A program made the translations under genes and the position numbers. The notes beneath the pieces were generated by a model, which searched no databases, was not told where the DNA came from, and was given only the letters and a program-made list of their open reading frames with translations. Shown here in pieces: positions 1 to 6,800 of a DNA stretch of 8,642 nt; the first letter of the stretch is position 1; each line of letters begins with the position of its first letter. The DNA is taken from assembly GCA_012959845.1 (NCBI GenBank), contig DUCL01000224.1, forward strand, positions 1 to 8,642. Direction: 5' to 3'. The DNA is from Candidatus Poseidoniales archaeon (lineage in GTDB: Archaea > Thermoplasmatota > Poseidoniia > Poseidoniales > Poseidoniaceae).

Positions 1-258
1 CAGCACTATGGACTTCGCGTAGAAGAAGGGGGTAAGCAGACCGTGGTGCATTCTTGGGAGAGTCGAAAGTTGTGGTCTCGTTGGACTTTAATGGAATTAC
101 CACTTCATCCTGCTCATCATCTAAAAGCCAGTGAGCCGATGTGGGATCTTCGCGGGCATGACACTTCTCCGCAACTTCCTCATGGTTACTATGTGTGCTT
201 TTGGTTGGTGATTATCCCGCCATTGTGGAAGGCTGTAATGGATAAAAGAATTCCTTAA
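1..258 (+). CDS. AlkB/XylM-type membrane di-iron hydroxylase, C-terminal fragment
   Basis: This is the C-terminal 85 residues of an open frame that enters from the left edge and stops at TAA 256-258; the start lies outside the window. The family (alkane 1-monooxygenase, xylene monooxygenase and relatives) inserts oxygen into hydrocarbon or lipid chains with a histidine-bound di-iron centre in the inner membrane. Visible marks, numbered from the first complete codon: the HYG motif (QHYGL, 1-5), the HSWxS motif (17-21, here HSWES), a last histidine box HPAHH (36-40), and the AlkB-like ending with SPQLPHGY followed by a hydrophobic stretch and IPPLW..VMDKR. Canonical AlkB has RHSDHH at the last box; here the three histidines are kept but the neighbours differ, so the substrate may not be an n-alkane. 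It faces the minus-strand operon, ending 18 nt from the stop of the receiver gene. The family call is fairly sure; the substrate is unknown. Confidence 0.78.
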   Translation, partial: QHYGLRVEEGGKQTVVHSWESRKLWSRWTLMELPLHPAHHLKASEPMWDLRGHDTSPQLPHGYYVCFWLVIIPPLWKAVMDKRIP

Positions 259-285
259 TTTTTTGACGGCGGGGTGTCAAAATAA
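259..285. terminator. Convergent intergenic terminator region (inverted repeat with T-runs on both strands)
   Basis: Between the two converging genes lies a perfect 7-bp inverted repeat, TTTTGAC at 261-267 and GTCAAAA at 276-282, with an 8-nt G-rich loop. The plus strand has a run of six T at 259-264, just after the hydroxylase stop, and the minus strand has a T-rich run across 279-286. Archaeal termination depends mainly on T-runs, so either strand could terminate here. The stop codon of the receiver gene (277-279) lies inside the right arm. The arrangement is plain in the sequence; the function is inferred. Confidence 0.5.
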
Positions 286-990
286 AGGGGCGTTTTGGAC
301 CACTGTTTTGTAGTACCAATAACCTACGGCACTTGCCAAAACTACGATTAATAATAGCATCTTTTTCAGACCCTTTATCTTGCGCTTTGGCTTTTTGTTG
401 CCCGATTCACCTGCTGTTGCGGATGTATTCAGTGGAGGCAGAGTCAATGGGGGCAATGTTCCATCTGCATTTGGCATTGGCAGTGCTGGTAATCCCGGTA
501 ATGGCGGCAATGACAATGGCCCTGTATCTTCTTCGGGCTTAATGCGCCCTTCGGGATATAGGCTATCTAAATCTTCCAAGCCAGGAGCGTCTGGAATTGG
601 TCCAAGAACGGTTTGCCAAATCGCGTCGAGGTCGGAGCCTGTAACTGGTTTCTGTAACCAAGCAACCGCTCCTGCGGAATACGCTGCATCTGCCGCTAAT
701 TGTGCTTGGCGTTTTGGTGCAACGAAAACTATCCTCTTTTCTCCGCCGTGTTCCCTCATTTCCAAAGCGGCAAGGTGGCCATCTAGTGAAGGTATATCCA
801 GAGATAAAACTACTAATTCGGGGTCGAGTCTGATATATTCATCGACCGCTTTATCACCATCTTCGCAAACTTCAATTTTGAATTCCTTGACCTTGAAAAT
901 ATTACTCAATCTAGAGATCGACATCGGATTGTTATCAACGATGAGAACAGTCGGAGTTGCTTCTCCATCTGCCTCAGTCACATACGCCAT
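277..990 (-). CDS. Membrane-anchored protein with degenerate response-regulator receiver domain
   Basis: This protein of about 237 residues has a CheY-like receiver domain at about 13-130, a proline/leucine-rich linker at about 150-200, a basic patch (KKPKRK..KGLKK) and one C-terminal membrane helix at about 211-229 with a short tail, so the receiver should face the cytoplasm. The receiver keeps one of the paired acidic residues (D19; the next is N20) and the conserved lysine (K114 in LQKPV). However, serine (S63) stands where the phosphorylated aspartate is expected (VVLSLDIPSLDG against the usual LLDxxMPxMDG), and the usual Thr/Ser is V90. It is therefore probably a pseudo-receiver that does not use normal phosphorylation. 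It is the last gene of the L18Ae-prefoldin-ftsY-DUF1844 unit. The start at ATG 990 was chosen because GTGAG lies a few bases upstream and the domain begins soon after; ATG 1017 is an in-frame alternative. No output domain is seen, and the role is unknown. Confidence 0.75.
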   Translation of the reverse strand: MAYVTEADGEATPTVLIVDNNPMSISRLSNIFKVKEFKIEVCEDGDKAVDEYIRLDPELVVLSLDIPSLDGHLAALEMREHGGEKRIVFVAPKRQAQLAADAAYSAGAVAWLQKPVTGSDLDAIWQTVLGPIPDAPGLEDLDSLYPEGRIKPEEDTGPLSLPPLPGLPALPMPNADGTLPPLTLPPLNTSATAGESGNKKPKRKIKGLKKMLLLIVVLASAVGYWYYKTVVQNAPLF

Positions 991-1038
991 ATTACTCACG
1001 CTACCATTCTTGCACATCAATCATGCGATGAAAATTGC

Positions 1039-1416
1039 TCATTCTTCTTCTTCTTGCGACCCTGTTAAATCCTCCACAGGACCTTTTTGTGGATTAGTAA
1101 AGGTTTCTCGAATTGCATCGGATTGGTTTTGCTCTTCTTGCCTTTTCCTGTGGTTGGCTGGTGCTTTCATAAATTGTAGTTGTAATTCTGAAACTACTCC
1201 CTTCAATAATGAAGTTTCAACATCTTGCAAATTTCCTTTTGTCTTATTTTGTAACATCCGTAGTAAGTCAATCGCTTCTTTGGCTTCTGATAAATTGTAA
1301 TGTACATTGCCTTCCGCGTCTGGTAATTGACCCATATGCAGTAATGCTGAGCGTTGAAACAGATATACTAATTGAAAAAATCGGGCCGTTTCATCGTCGT
1401 GAAATATCTCCGCCAT
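1039..1416 (-). CDS. DUF1844 domain protein
   Basis: This small soluble protein of 125 residues matches the DUF1844 pattern as I know it: a helical start, SALLHMGQLPD (23-33), then an aspartate/alanine-rich helix AKEAIDLLRMLQNKTKGNL (45-63) and a C-terminal helix ending near QLQFM. The last 35 residues or so are polar, probably disordered, and end in EEEE. The function of the family is not established; it is best known from bacteria, so an archaeal copy is notable. It sits 56 nt after ftsY and 48 nt before the receiver gene (from ATG 990) in the same direction, so co-transcription is likely. The start at ATG 1416 is backed by a good ribosome binding site (GGAG, 1422-1425 on the minus strand). 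The family call is confident; any link to SRP-dependent targeting is inferred from position only. Confidence 0.75.
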   Translation of the reverse strand: MAEIFHDDETARFFQLVYLFQRSALLHMGQLPDAEGNVHYNLSEAKEAIDLLRMLQNKTKGNLQDVETSLLKGVVSELQLQFMKAPANHRKRQEEQNQSDAIRETFTNPQKGPVEDLTGSQEEEE

Positions 1417-1421
1417 GATTA

Positions 1422-1449
1422 CTCCTTTGCATAGGAGGTTTTTGTCCTC
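1422..1449 (-). promoter_or_regulatory. Ribosome binding site of DUF1844 gene with competing hairpins
   Basis: On the minus strand AAAGGAGT (1421-1428) is a clear Shine-Dalgarno element before ATG 1416. Its AGGAG (1422-1426) can pair perfectly with CTCCT at 1433-1437 across a 6-nt loop, which would hide it. The same upstream segment can instead pair through CCTC (1435-1438) with GAGG at 1446-1449, and the two pairings exclude each other. The stems are short, so any control of translation is only a possibility; the Shine-Dalgarno itself is secure. Confidence 0.4.
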
Positions 1450-1472
1450 ATCGCTTGTTAAGACTCAATTAT

Positions 1473-2876
1473 TCATTCAAATAACTGGTCGAGCAACCAC
1501 TTTGGTTCAAACTGCAATAGGTCATCATAACCTTGGCCAACCCCTGCGAAAACAATTGGCCTTCCTGTGGCGTAAGCGATAGAAAGTCCAGCACCACCTT
1601 TGGCATCAGTATCCATTTTTGTTAATACTGCGCCATCGAATTTCATAATCTCTTGGAACATTCTGGCTTGGTCCACTGCATCATTACCCGCTAACGCGTC
1701 ACCTACGAATAGGGTTAGGTGGGGGTTTGCAATTCTTCTGACCTTGTTCAATTCTTTCATTAGATTGGTTTTATTTTGCATCCGGCCAGCGGTATCGACT
1801 AATACCACGTCGATGTTTTTTGCCTTGGCTGAATCGATGGCATCTCTTACCACTGCTGCTGCGTCGCCACCACGTTGGCTTGAGATACAACGAATTCCAA
1901 GAGTCTCACAGTGCGACTCTAATTGTTGGATTGCGCCTGCCCTAAATGTGTCGCCTGCTGCTGCAATAACCGATAAGCCACGTGATTGTAATCTGTGGGC
2001 AATCTTTGCTGCTGTGGTCGTCTTGCCAGTGCCATTTACGCCGACCATCATGATGACAACGGGTGTATCGCCCTTCTCGACGAAGGATTGGACTGAAGCA
2101 TCAAAATCCCAATATCCTGCCGAAAGAAGATTTTGAAGCGCACGTTTTAGTGATGCTTCAAGAACTTTGGAAAGGTCTGCGCCTTTTCGTAATCTTGCTC
2201 CAACCAGTGTATTGCGTAATGCATCTATTATCGCGGTAACTGCGCCGGATGAAATATCAGACTCTAGTAATACCCATTCCAATTCTTCTAGTAGTGTATC
2301 AAGTCCATCTCCGGCCTTGATCACTCGCCCACCTTGTTCAACAACGCCACCACCGAGTTCAACTTTGACCTTGCTGCCAATTTCTGTTTCGATTGTTGCT
2401 GATTTGGAAGAGCCTTTTGGTGCTGATTCAACGCTGACCAATTTTCTTCCTGTCGTCGTTCGCATCATAGCCAAATCAACGCGTGAGCCTTTTGGTCGTG
2501 CTTGTTCAACGCCGCCTCGTTTTTTGGTTTCCTTTTGGCGCGCTTTCTCGGCTTTTTGTGCAGCCTTTTTTTGGCGCTCGAGTAATTTTTTTTGCACCTT
2601 GGTTAATTCAACAGGTAAAGCAATTTCTTCCTCTTCATCGAAATCATCCCAATCATCATCTTCGTCAACGACCTCACTATCAAACTCTTCCTCAAGGTCA
2701 TCCCAATCCTCTTCATCCGAGTTTGTCACTTCTTCTTCAGCGACCACTGTTGGTTCTGGTTGTACCTCTTGTGCAGACTGTAGGGCTTGTTGAGCTTCTT
2801 CGGATTCCTCATCAACAGATAGTGCCTCAGTATCTGTCACCTCGGCAACTTTTCTGAATCTGTCAAATAATCCCAT
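1473..2876 (-). CDS. ftsY: Signal recognition particle receptor FtsY
   Basis: This SRP receptor GTPase pairs with SRP54 (Ffh) to dock translating ribosomes at the membrane translocon. Of its 467 residues, about 1-90 are strongly acidic (the A-domain type of extension), 94-125 are rich in Lys, Arg, Gln and Ala, and the N domain covers about 175-270. The GTPase G domain follows, with all expected motifs: P-loop GVNGTGKT (279-286), DTFRAGA (309-315), DTAGR (361-365), TKMD (419-422) and the closing GVGQGYDDL (445-453). It ends soon afterwards, as full-length FtsY does, so the gene is intact. No membrane helix is seen; membrane contact would be peripheral. The start at ATG 2876 is fixed by GAGGT at 2883-2887, six bases upstream, which overlaps the TGA stop of the prefoldin gene. 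With only 9 nt between the two genes, translation is probably coupled. Confidence 0.97.
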   Translation of the reverse strand: MGLFDRFRKVAEVTDTEALSVDEESEEAQQALQSAQEVQPEPTVVAEEEVTNSDEEDWDDLEEEFDSEVVDEDDDWDDFDEEEEIALPVELTKVQKKLLERQKKAAQKAEKARQKETKKRGGVEQARPKGSRVDLAMMRTTTGRKLVSVESAPKGSSKSATIETEIGSKVKVELGGGVVEQGGRVIKAGDGLDTLLEELEWVLLESDISSGAVTAIIDALRNTLVGARLRKGADLSKVLEASLKRALQNLLSAGYWDFDASVQSFVEKGDTPVVIMMVGVNGTGKTTTAAKIAHRLQSRGLSVIAAAGDTFRAGAIQQLESHCETLGIRCISSQRGGDAAAVVRDAIDSAKAKNIDVVLVDTAGRMQNKTNLMKELNKVRRIANPHLTLFVGDALAGNDAVDQARMFQEIMKFDGAVLTKMDTDAKGGAGLSIAYATGRPIVFAGVGQGYDDLLQFEPKWLLDQLFE

Positions 2877-2882
2877 GTAAAT

Positions 2883-2887
2883 ACCTC
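2883..2887 (-). promoter_or_regulatory. ftsY ribosome binding site overlapping the prefoldin stop codon
   Basis: GAGGT on the minus strand lies 6 nt before ATG 2876 and shares bases with the TGA stop (2886-2888) of the prefoldin gene. This supports the chosen ftsY start and suggests reinitiation or coupled translation. Confidence 0.6.
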
Positions 2888-3470
2888 AGTCATCTAATGT
2901 TAATTCATTACCAAACATTCCGCCACGGCGTTTTCCTCCGCGCCGTGTTTTTTCTTGAGTTGGTTGTTCCTCTTCATCTAGTACAGGCGTCTTGTCCTGG
3001 TCGTTAGTAGGATTTAGTGATAATTTGTTTTGATTTGGGGCTGATTTTAGAGCAATTGCCATCTGATTGAATTGTTCTGCTGCTTCTCCAATCTTAACTT
3101 CTAATGCTTGCGCCTGAGTTTGTAATTCATCGCGAAGAAGAACGATGTCGTCCTTGCGTTGTTGAATAATTTCAATCGCTTGGCCCCAAGGCTTTTCTCC
3201 AAAAATTCCACTTCCTAAATCAATCATCGCCAATCCTTCTTGGGGGCCTTCATGTTTGTATGGTAATGTAACTCCAGAGCCAATAGAGAGGTGTGCACTA
3301 GCACTTCCCTTGGCCGCTACCTTGACTAATTCATTGAGTGTGCTTAGAGTGATGTCATGCTCGTTGATGACTTCTACTACCTTGATTATCTGCTTTTCTA
3401 CTTCGTCAAAACTGGCCTTAGTAACCTCGACTATGCGGGCTAAATTTTGCAGTTCTTCCCGTGTGGCCAT
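2886..3470 (-). CDS. pfdA: Prefoldin subunit alpha with C-terminal Arg/Gly tail
   Basis: Prefoldin is a cytosolic hexamer of two alpha and four beta subunits that holds unfolded protein and passes it to the group II chaperonin. The protein has the alpha-subunit plan: an N-terminal coiled-coil helix (about 1-50), a central beta-hairpin region with the glycine-rich segment IGSGVTLPYK, and a second coiled-coil helix (about 100-143). Archaeal alpha subunits usually have about 140-150 residues; this one has 194. The surplus is a polar, acidic, then basic tail ending with TRRGGKRRGG (175-184), likely disordered and possibly binding RNA or ribosomes. The position between L18Ae and ftsY is the normal archaeal order and supports the call. 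ATG 3470 is preceded by a purine-rich stretch (GAGGGGATGA). The core assignment is confident; the role of the tail is unknown. Confidence 0.88.
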   Translation of the reverse strand: MATREELQNLARIVEVTKASFDEVEKQIIKVVEVINEHDITLSTLNELVKVAAKGSASAHLSIGSGVTLPYKHEGPQEGLAMIDLGSGIFGEKPWGQAIEIIQQRKDDIVLLRDELQTQAQALEVKIGEAAEQFNQMAIALKSAPNQNKLSLNPTNDQDKTPVLDEEEQPTQEKTRRGGKRRGGMFGNELTLDD

Positions 3471-3496
3471 CTTCGCTCATCCCCTCGTATGTCGTC

Positions 3497-3529
3497 GAGG
3501 TTGAAAAACCGGCGCTGCCGGTCAACCTC
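3497..3529 (-). terminator. Intercistronic hairpin with U-run, possible attenuator between L18Ae and prefoldin genes
   Basis: Read on the minus strand, an outer pair GAGGTTG/CAACCTC (3529-3523 with 3503-3497) encloses a GC-rich hairpin ACCGGC-AGC-GCCGGT (3522-3508) followed directly by TTTT (3507-3504). The inner hairpin plus T-run looks like a bacterial intrinsic terminator, while the outer arms make a 13-bp interrupted stem with a U4 bulge. The element starts inside the L18Ae stop codon (3528-3530). It could lower read-through from the ribosomal gene into pfdA-ftsY or mark an RNA processing site. The pairing is exact; the role is inferred. Confidence 0.5.
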
Positions 3530-3794
3530 ACTCTTCTTCACTAGCGATTGGTCCACCAGCCGCTGCAATTTGCTCGCGGAAGTGGTTTAAAACGCGAGCT
3601 TCCTTGGAAACTCTTGGATCAATTTCTGCAATCGATTCTATGGAGATTGCACGGCGATTTGCTTTGTGGCGTGAACCCATAATTGAATACGCGCGGTGTT
3701 CAGCATCTGCTTCATCATCCGCTGGTATATCAATAGAGAATCCTTGGCGCATACGTCCGAAAGGGGCGATTCCTGATACTCGATAGGCCTTCAT
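3528..3794 (-). CDS. rpl18a: Large ribosomal subunit protein L18Ae (LX, eL20)
   Basis: This small basic/acidic protein of 88 residues belongs to the L18Ae/LX family of the archaeal large ribosomal subunit, related to eukaryotic eL20. It begins with the typical strand MKAYRVSG (1-8) and holds the family signature GSRHK followed by basic residues (40-48), then AISIESI. A short acidic/alanine tail ends in SEEE. The start was set at ATG 3794; an in-frame TTG directly before it is less likely. No Shine-Dalgarno is seen, so the message may be leaderless. It is the first gene of the minus-strand unit. In many Euryarchaeota rpl39e, rpl31e and tif6 lie upstream; here the upstream neighbour is a divergent protease gene instead. 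Confidence 0.9.
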   Translation of the reverse strand: MKAYRVSGIAPFGRMRQGFSIDIPADDEADAEHRAYSIMGSRHKANRRAISIESIAEIDPRVSKEARVLNHFREQIAAAGGPIASEEE

Positions 3795-3819
3795 CAAATG
3801 GGGCGACTTGCAAACCCGT

Positions 3820-3825
3820 CTTAAG
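3820..3825 (-). promoter_or_regulatory. Possible TATA-like box of the L18Ae operon
   Basis: On the minus strand CTTAAG lies 26-31 nt before ATG 3794, the spacing expected for a TATA box driving a leaderless archaeal transcript, and no ribosome binding site is present before that start. The match to the archaeal consensus is weak and the purine-rich BRE is not convincing. Confidence 0.25.
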
Positions 3826-3876
3826 CGCTATGGCGCGGCTAATCGGTTGCAAATAGGGGTGAGATTGACAAGGTTT

Positions 3877-3881
3877 GAGGT
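3877..3881 (+). promoter_or_regulatory. Candidate ribosome binding site of the subtilase gene
   Basis: GAGGT lies 7 nt before GTG 3889 and 13 nt before ATG 3895, both in frame. The spacing favours the GTG, which would add only two residues (M-I) before the signal peptide. Confidence 0.4.
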
Positions 3882-3894
3882 TTTGACAGTGATT

Positions 3895-6800
3895 ATGCGG
3901 CCGGTATTTATCCTATTGCTGGTATTGCTAATGCCGCTTTCCACTGCATTTCTAACAGTTGATAATAGTTCTCAGTACAGCGTTAATGAGGGAAAAGAAA
4001 TTGAAATTACCCTCGAGGATGATTATTGGACTCAGGCAAATTGGAATGAGTTGAAAAATAATGGGATTTACCCTCTGCGGATTATTTCTCCGTCAACCGT
4101 ATTGGCTTGGAGTGTTTCTGATAATATCGAATTAGATTTACCGGTTGAAATAATTGAGGCTCATTCAGCGCAATACAAAGCAGGTTTGGATGGTTTACAA
4201 CCTTCTAAGGGAGACATGCTTCGATTGGTATTAGAGCCCAGATTGCCCGCGCAGGCAGCACAACAACTATCTCAACAATTAGCATTTTTTTCAATTGAAA
4301 TGGCGATAGAGCCTTCTCTTCTATCAAGTCCAATACCTCATATGATCGTGGTGGAATGGAATTATGATGATGCGCAATTATTTTCTCAATTATTAGAGAT
4401 TGATGGAATACTTTGGATTGAGCCGGTATTGGTAACATCTGCTCGCAATACACAATCTGCATCTATTCACCAATATGGTGGTGTAATGAAAAATCCTGCT
4501 TGGGATTTGGGATTGAATGCGAGTGGGGTCGTTGTTGCTATGGCTGATTCGGGCATTGATGCCGACCATTCTTGCTTTAGAAATGCGACGGCGGTTTCGC
4601 AATTAGGCTCTGAAGGAGAAAATGGAACGGATGCTGAAGGACTTGCTGGCTTGGCGCACCGCAAGGTGCTATTACTCAATGAAACAATTGATTCGGGGGA
4701 TACTCCAGGGCATTCTGATTATCGTCATGGAACTCATGTCGCTGGTACTTTGACTTGCTTTGATATCTATGATTATAGAAACGGCACCACTCCTAATTCA
4801 GGCTCTTCACTTGCGCATGGCAGCACTCTAGTCTTCCAAGATATTGTCTCGAGTGAGGGATGGGTTGTTCCTGATGTTGATTTGTTATTGTATGAGGCGG
4901 CGATAAACGGCGCAGTAATACATTCGGATTCATGGGGAGATGATTCTGCTCAATACACTGCTCGCTCGGCTGATTTTGATGCTTGGGCAAGAGAGTTTCC
5001 TTGGTCGCTTGCATTCGTTGCCCCTGGCAATAATGGGGGAGAAGTCCTAGAGCCTGCTAATGCTAGAAATGTTGCTGCGATTGGCGCTTCAATAAAAAAT
5101 AACCAATCACAACGTTGGGCAGCGAGCGCACACGGGCCATTACAAGCAGATACCGCTGGTATTTTCGCACTCGCTACTGGCTCATCGGTTCTCTCAGCAA
5201 AGGCCGATGGAATTGATAATTCTTACAATGACGAGTTGCGTCTTTCAAGTGGCACAAGTATGGCCACCCCAATGGCCGCAAGCAATGCTGCTGTGATTCA
5301 ACAGTTGGTTGAACAGGGCTGGGTCAGAGGTTCACAAGAAAATACTCACAGCGTTTCTATTGCCGAATTACGACCGGCGTGGGCTGATGCTTCTCTCAAC
5401 ACGCAATCCAATTTGATTTTGGGTGATGGTTTCACTCCTTCAGGGCCGATGTTGCGAGCACTGATGGCGCTTGCCAGCACACCTTTGCCTTTGGATGAAA
5501 GGAATGGTGGCAATGGCGGTCAAGATTTAAGAAATCCATATGATGGTTTTGGCCGTCTAAATTTATCTCAATTAATTGATTTTGAACAGTTAGAAAACAT
5601 AATCTCGCAAGGTAATGTTTCTCCGGCCAGCGATGTTTGGATTCACGACTCCTATCGCCTAGAGCAGTTGCAGCCTAAGCAATTATTGGAACAGCGAAAT
5701 GGAACTCTTGACCCACTAGAAAATTTAGCCAATACTCCATGGAATGGTGATGGTGCGGTGGGCCCATTCCTTGCAAGTGGAGAAATCTGGAGTCAACGGC
5801 TTGCTATTCAACCGAACCAAGCATTGGATGTTGCAATGGCATTCCCTTCATCACCTGAGCCATACTTAGTCGATGATATGTTATTGGTTGTGCGTCTGTC
5901 AAACGGAAAGGTCGTAATATCTGGTAAGACCAATTCCGATGGTGCTAATACCTTATTTTATGAAAGTGCAGTCAATTATTCAAATTACAATTCATTCCCA
6001 GCAAGCAATGAAACCACCTTGAAAATTCATTTGGATGCGGGAGACCTCGGCGATGTTGAATGGATTGAAGTTGAAGTTCGGTCCCGATATATTTCGCCGG
6101 GCAATTCACCTGGAACTGTTGGCATAGATGGTAATAAAAATGGATTTTCTATTGCTGTAAAGGGAATCTTGAGAGATTACGATGGATGGTTAGATGGTGA
6201 TGGTGATGGGGTTGAAAACGCATTAGACCTATGTCCAAGTGAAAATGCCAGCGGATTTGATATTGATTTCGATGGTTGTATTGATGATACTGATGGCGAT
6301 TCTGTTAAGGACAATATTGACTTATGCCATACAGAGATAATCAACAGCAGTTGGCCTGTTATGCAAAATGGCTGCAGGCCAGTAGATGATTCACCACAGA
6401 TTACTATCGTCTCCGAATTAGAGAATGAAAGTATTTGGGAAGATGTGATGTTGGTTCGTTGGGTTGCACAAGACCCTGATGGGGATCCAATTACTACGGG
6501 GGTTAAACTAATGATATTACAAAACAATTCAACCACTGATTCTTCGGAATTAATTCGTTGTGTTCCGACGCTGATGTCGAATAGTTCGGATGAATATTTC
6601 TGTATCTGGGTAATTCCAAACAACCTACCTGCATACGATATTAATGGACGGCTCTTACATCTTGAGTTCTTTGCTTATAGTTCAAATCAATCGCCAGCAG
6701 CTAACAATGAGTTGGTTACAAAACGCGGTGAAAATACCTTTACTTCATCGTGGCATAATTCTTCTCCAGACGATAATGAGTCTAATTCTTCACCATTAAA

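Noticed and set aside
380..1300. A 306-residue plus-strand open frame
   Set aside because: It lies antisense across two well-supported minus-strand genes and their gap, and its translation shows no domain or sensible start; it is a shadow of their codon pattern.
1600..2136. A 178-residue plus-strand open frame
   Set aside because: It is antisense to the FtsY GTPase domain, whose motifs are all intact on the minus strand.
2167..2793. A 208-residue serine-rich plus-strand open frame
   Set aside because: The serine runs are the antisense reading of the Asp/Glu-rich N-terminal part of ftsY.
3808..3894. N-terminal extension of the subtilase to ATG 3808
   Set aside because: The added 29 residues are basic and polar and would bury the signal peptide; they also overlap the divergent promoter region, so a start at 3889 or 3895 is more likely.
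6181..6330. Asp/Gly-rich stretch as a DNA tandem repeat
   Set aside because: The GATGGTGAT-like repetition is explained by the thrombospondin type-3 calcium repeats it encodes.
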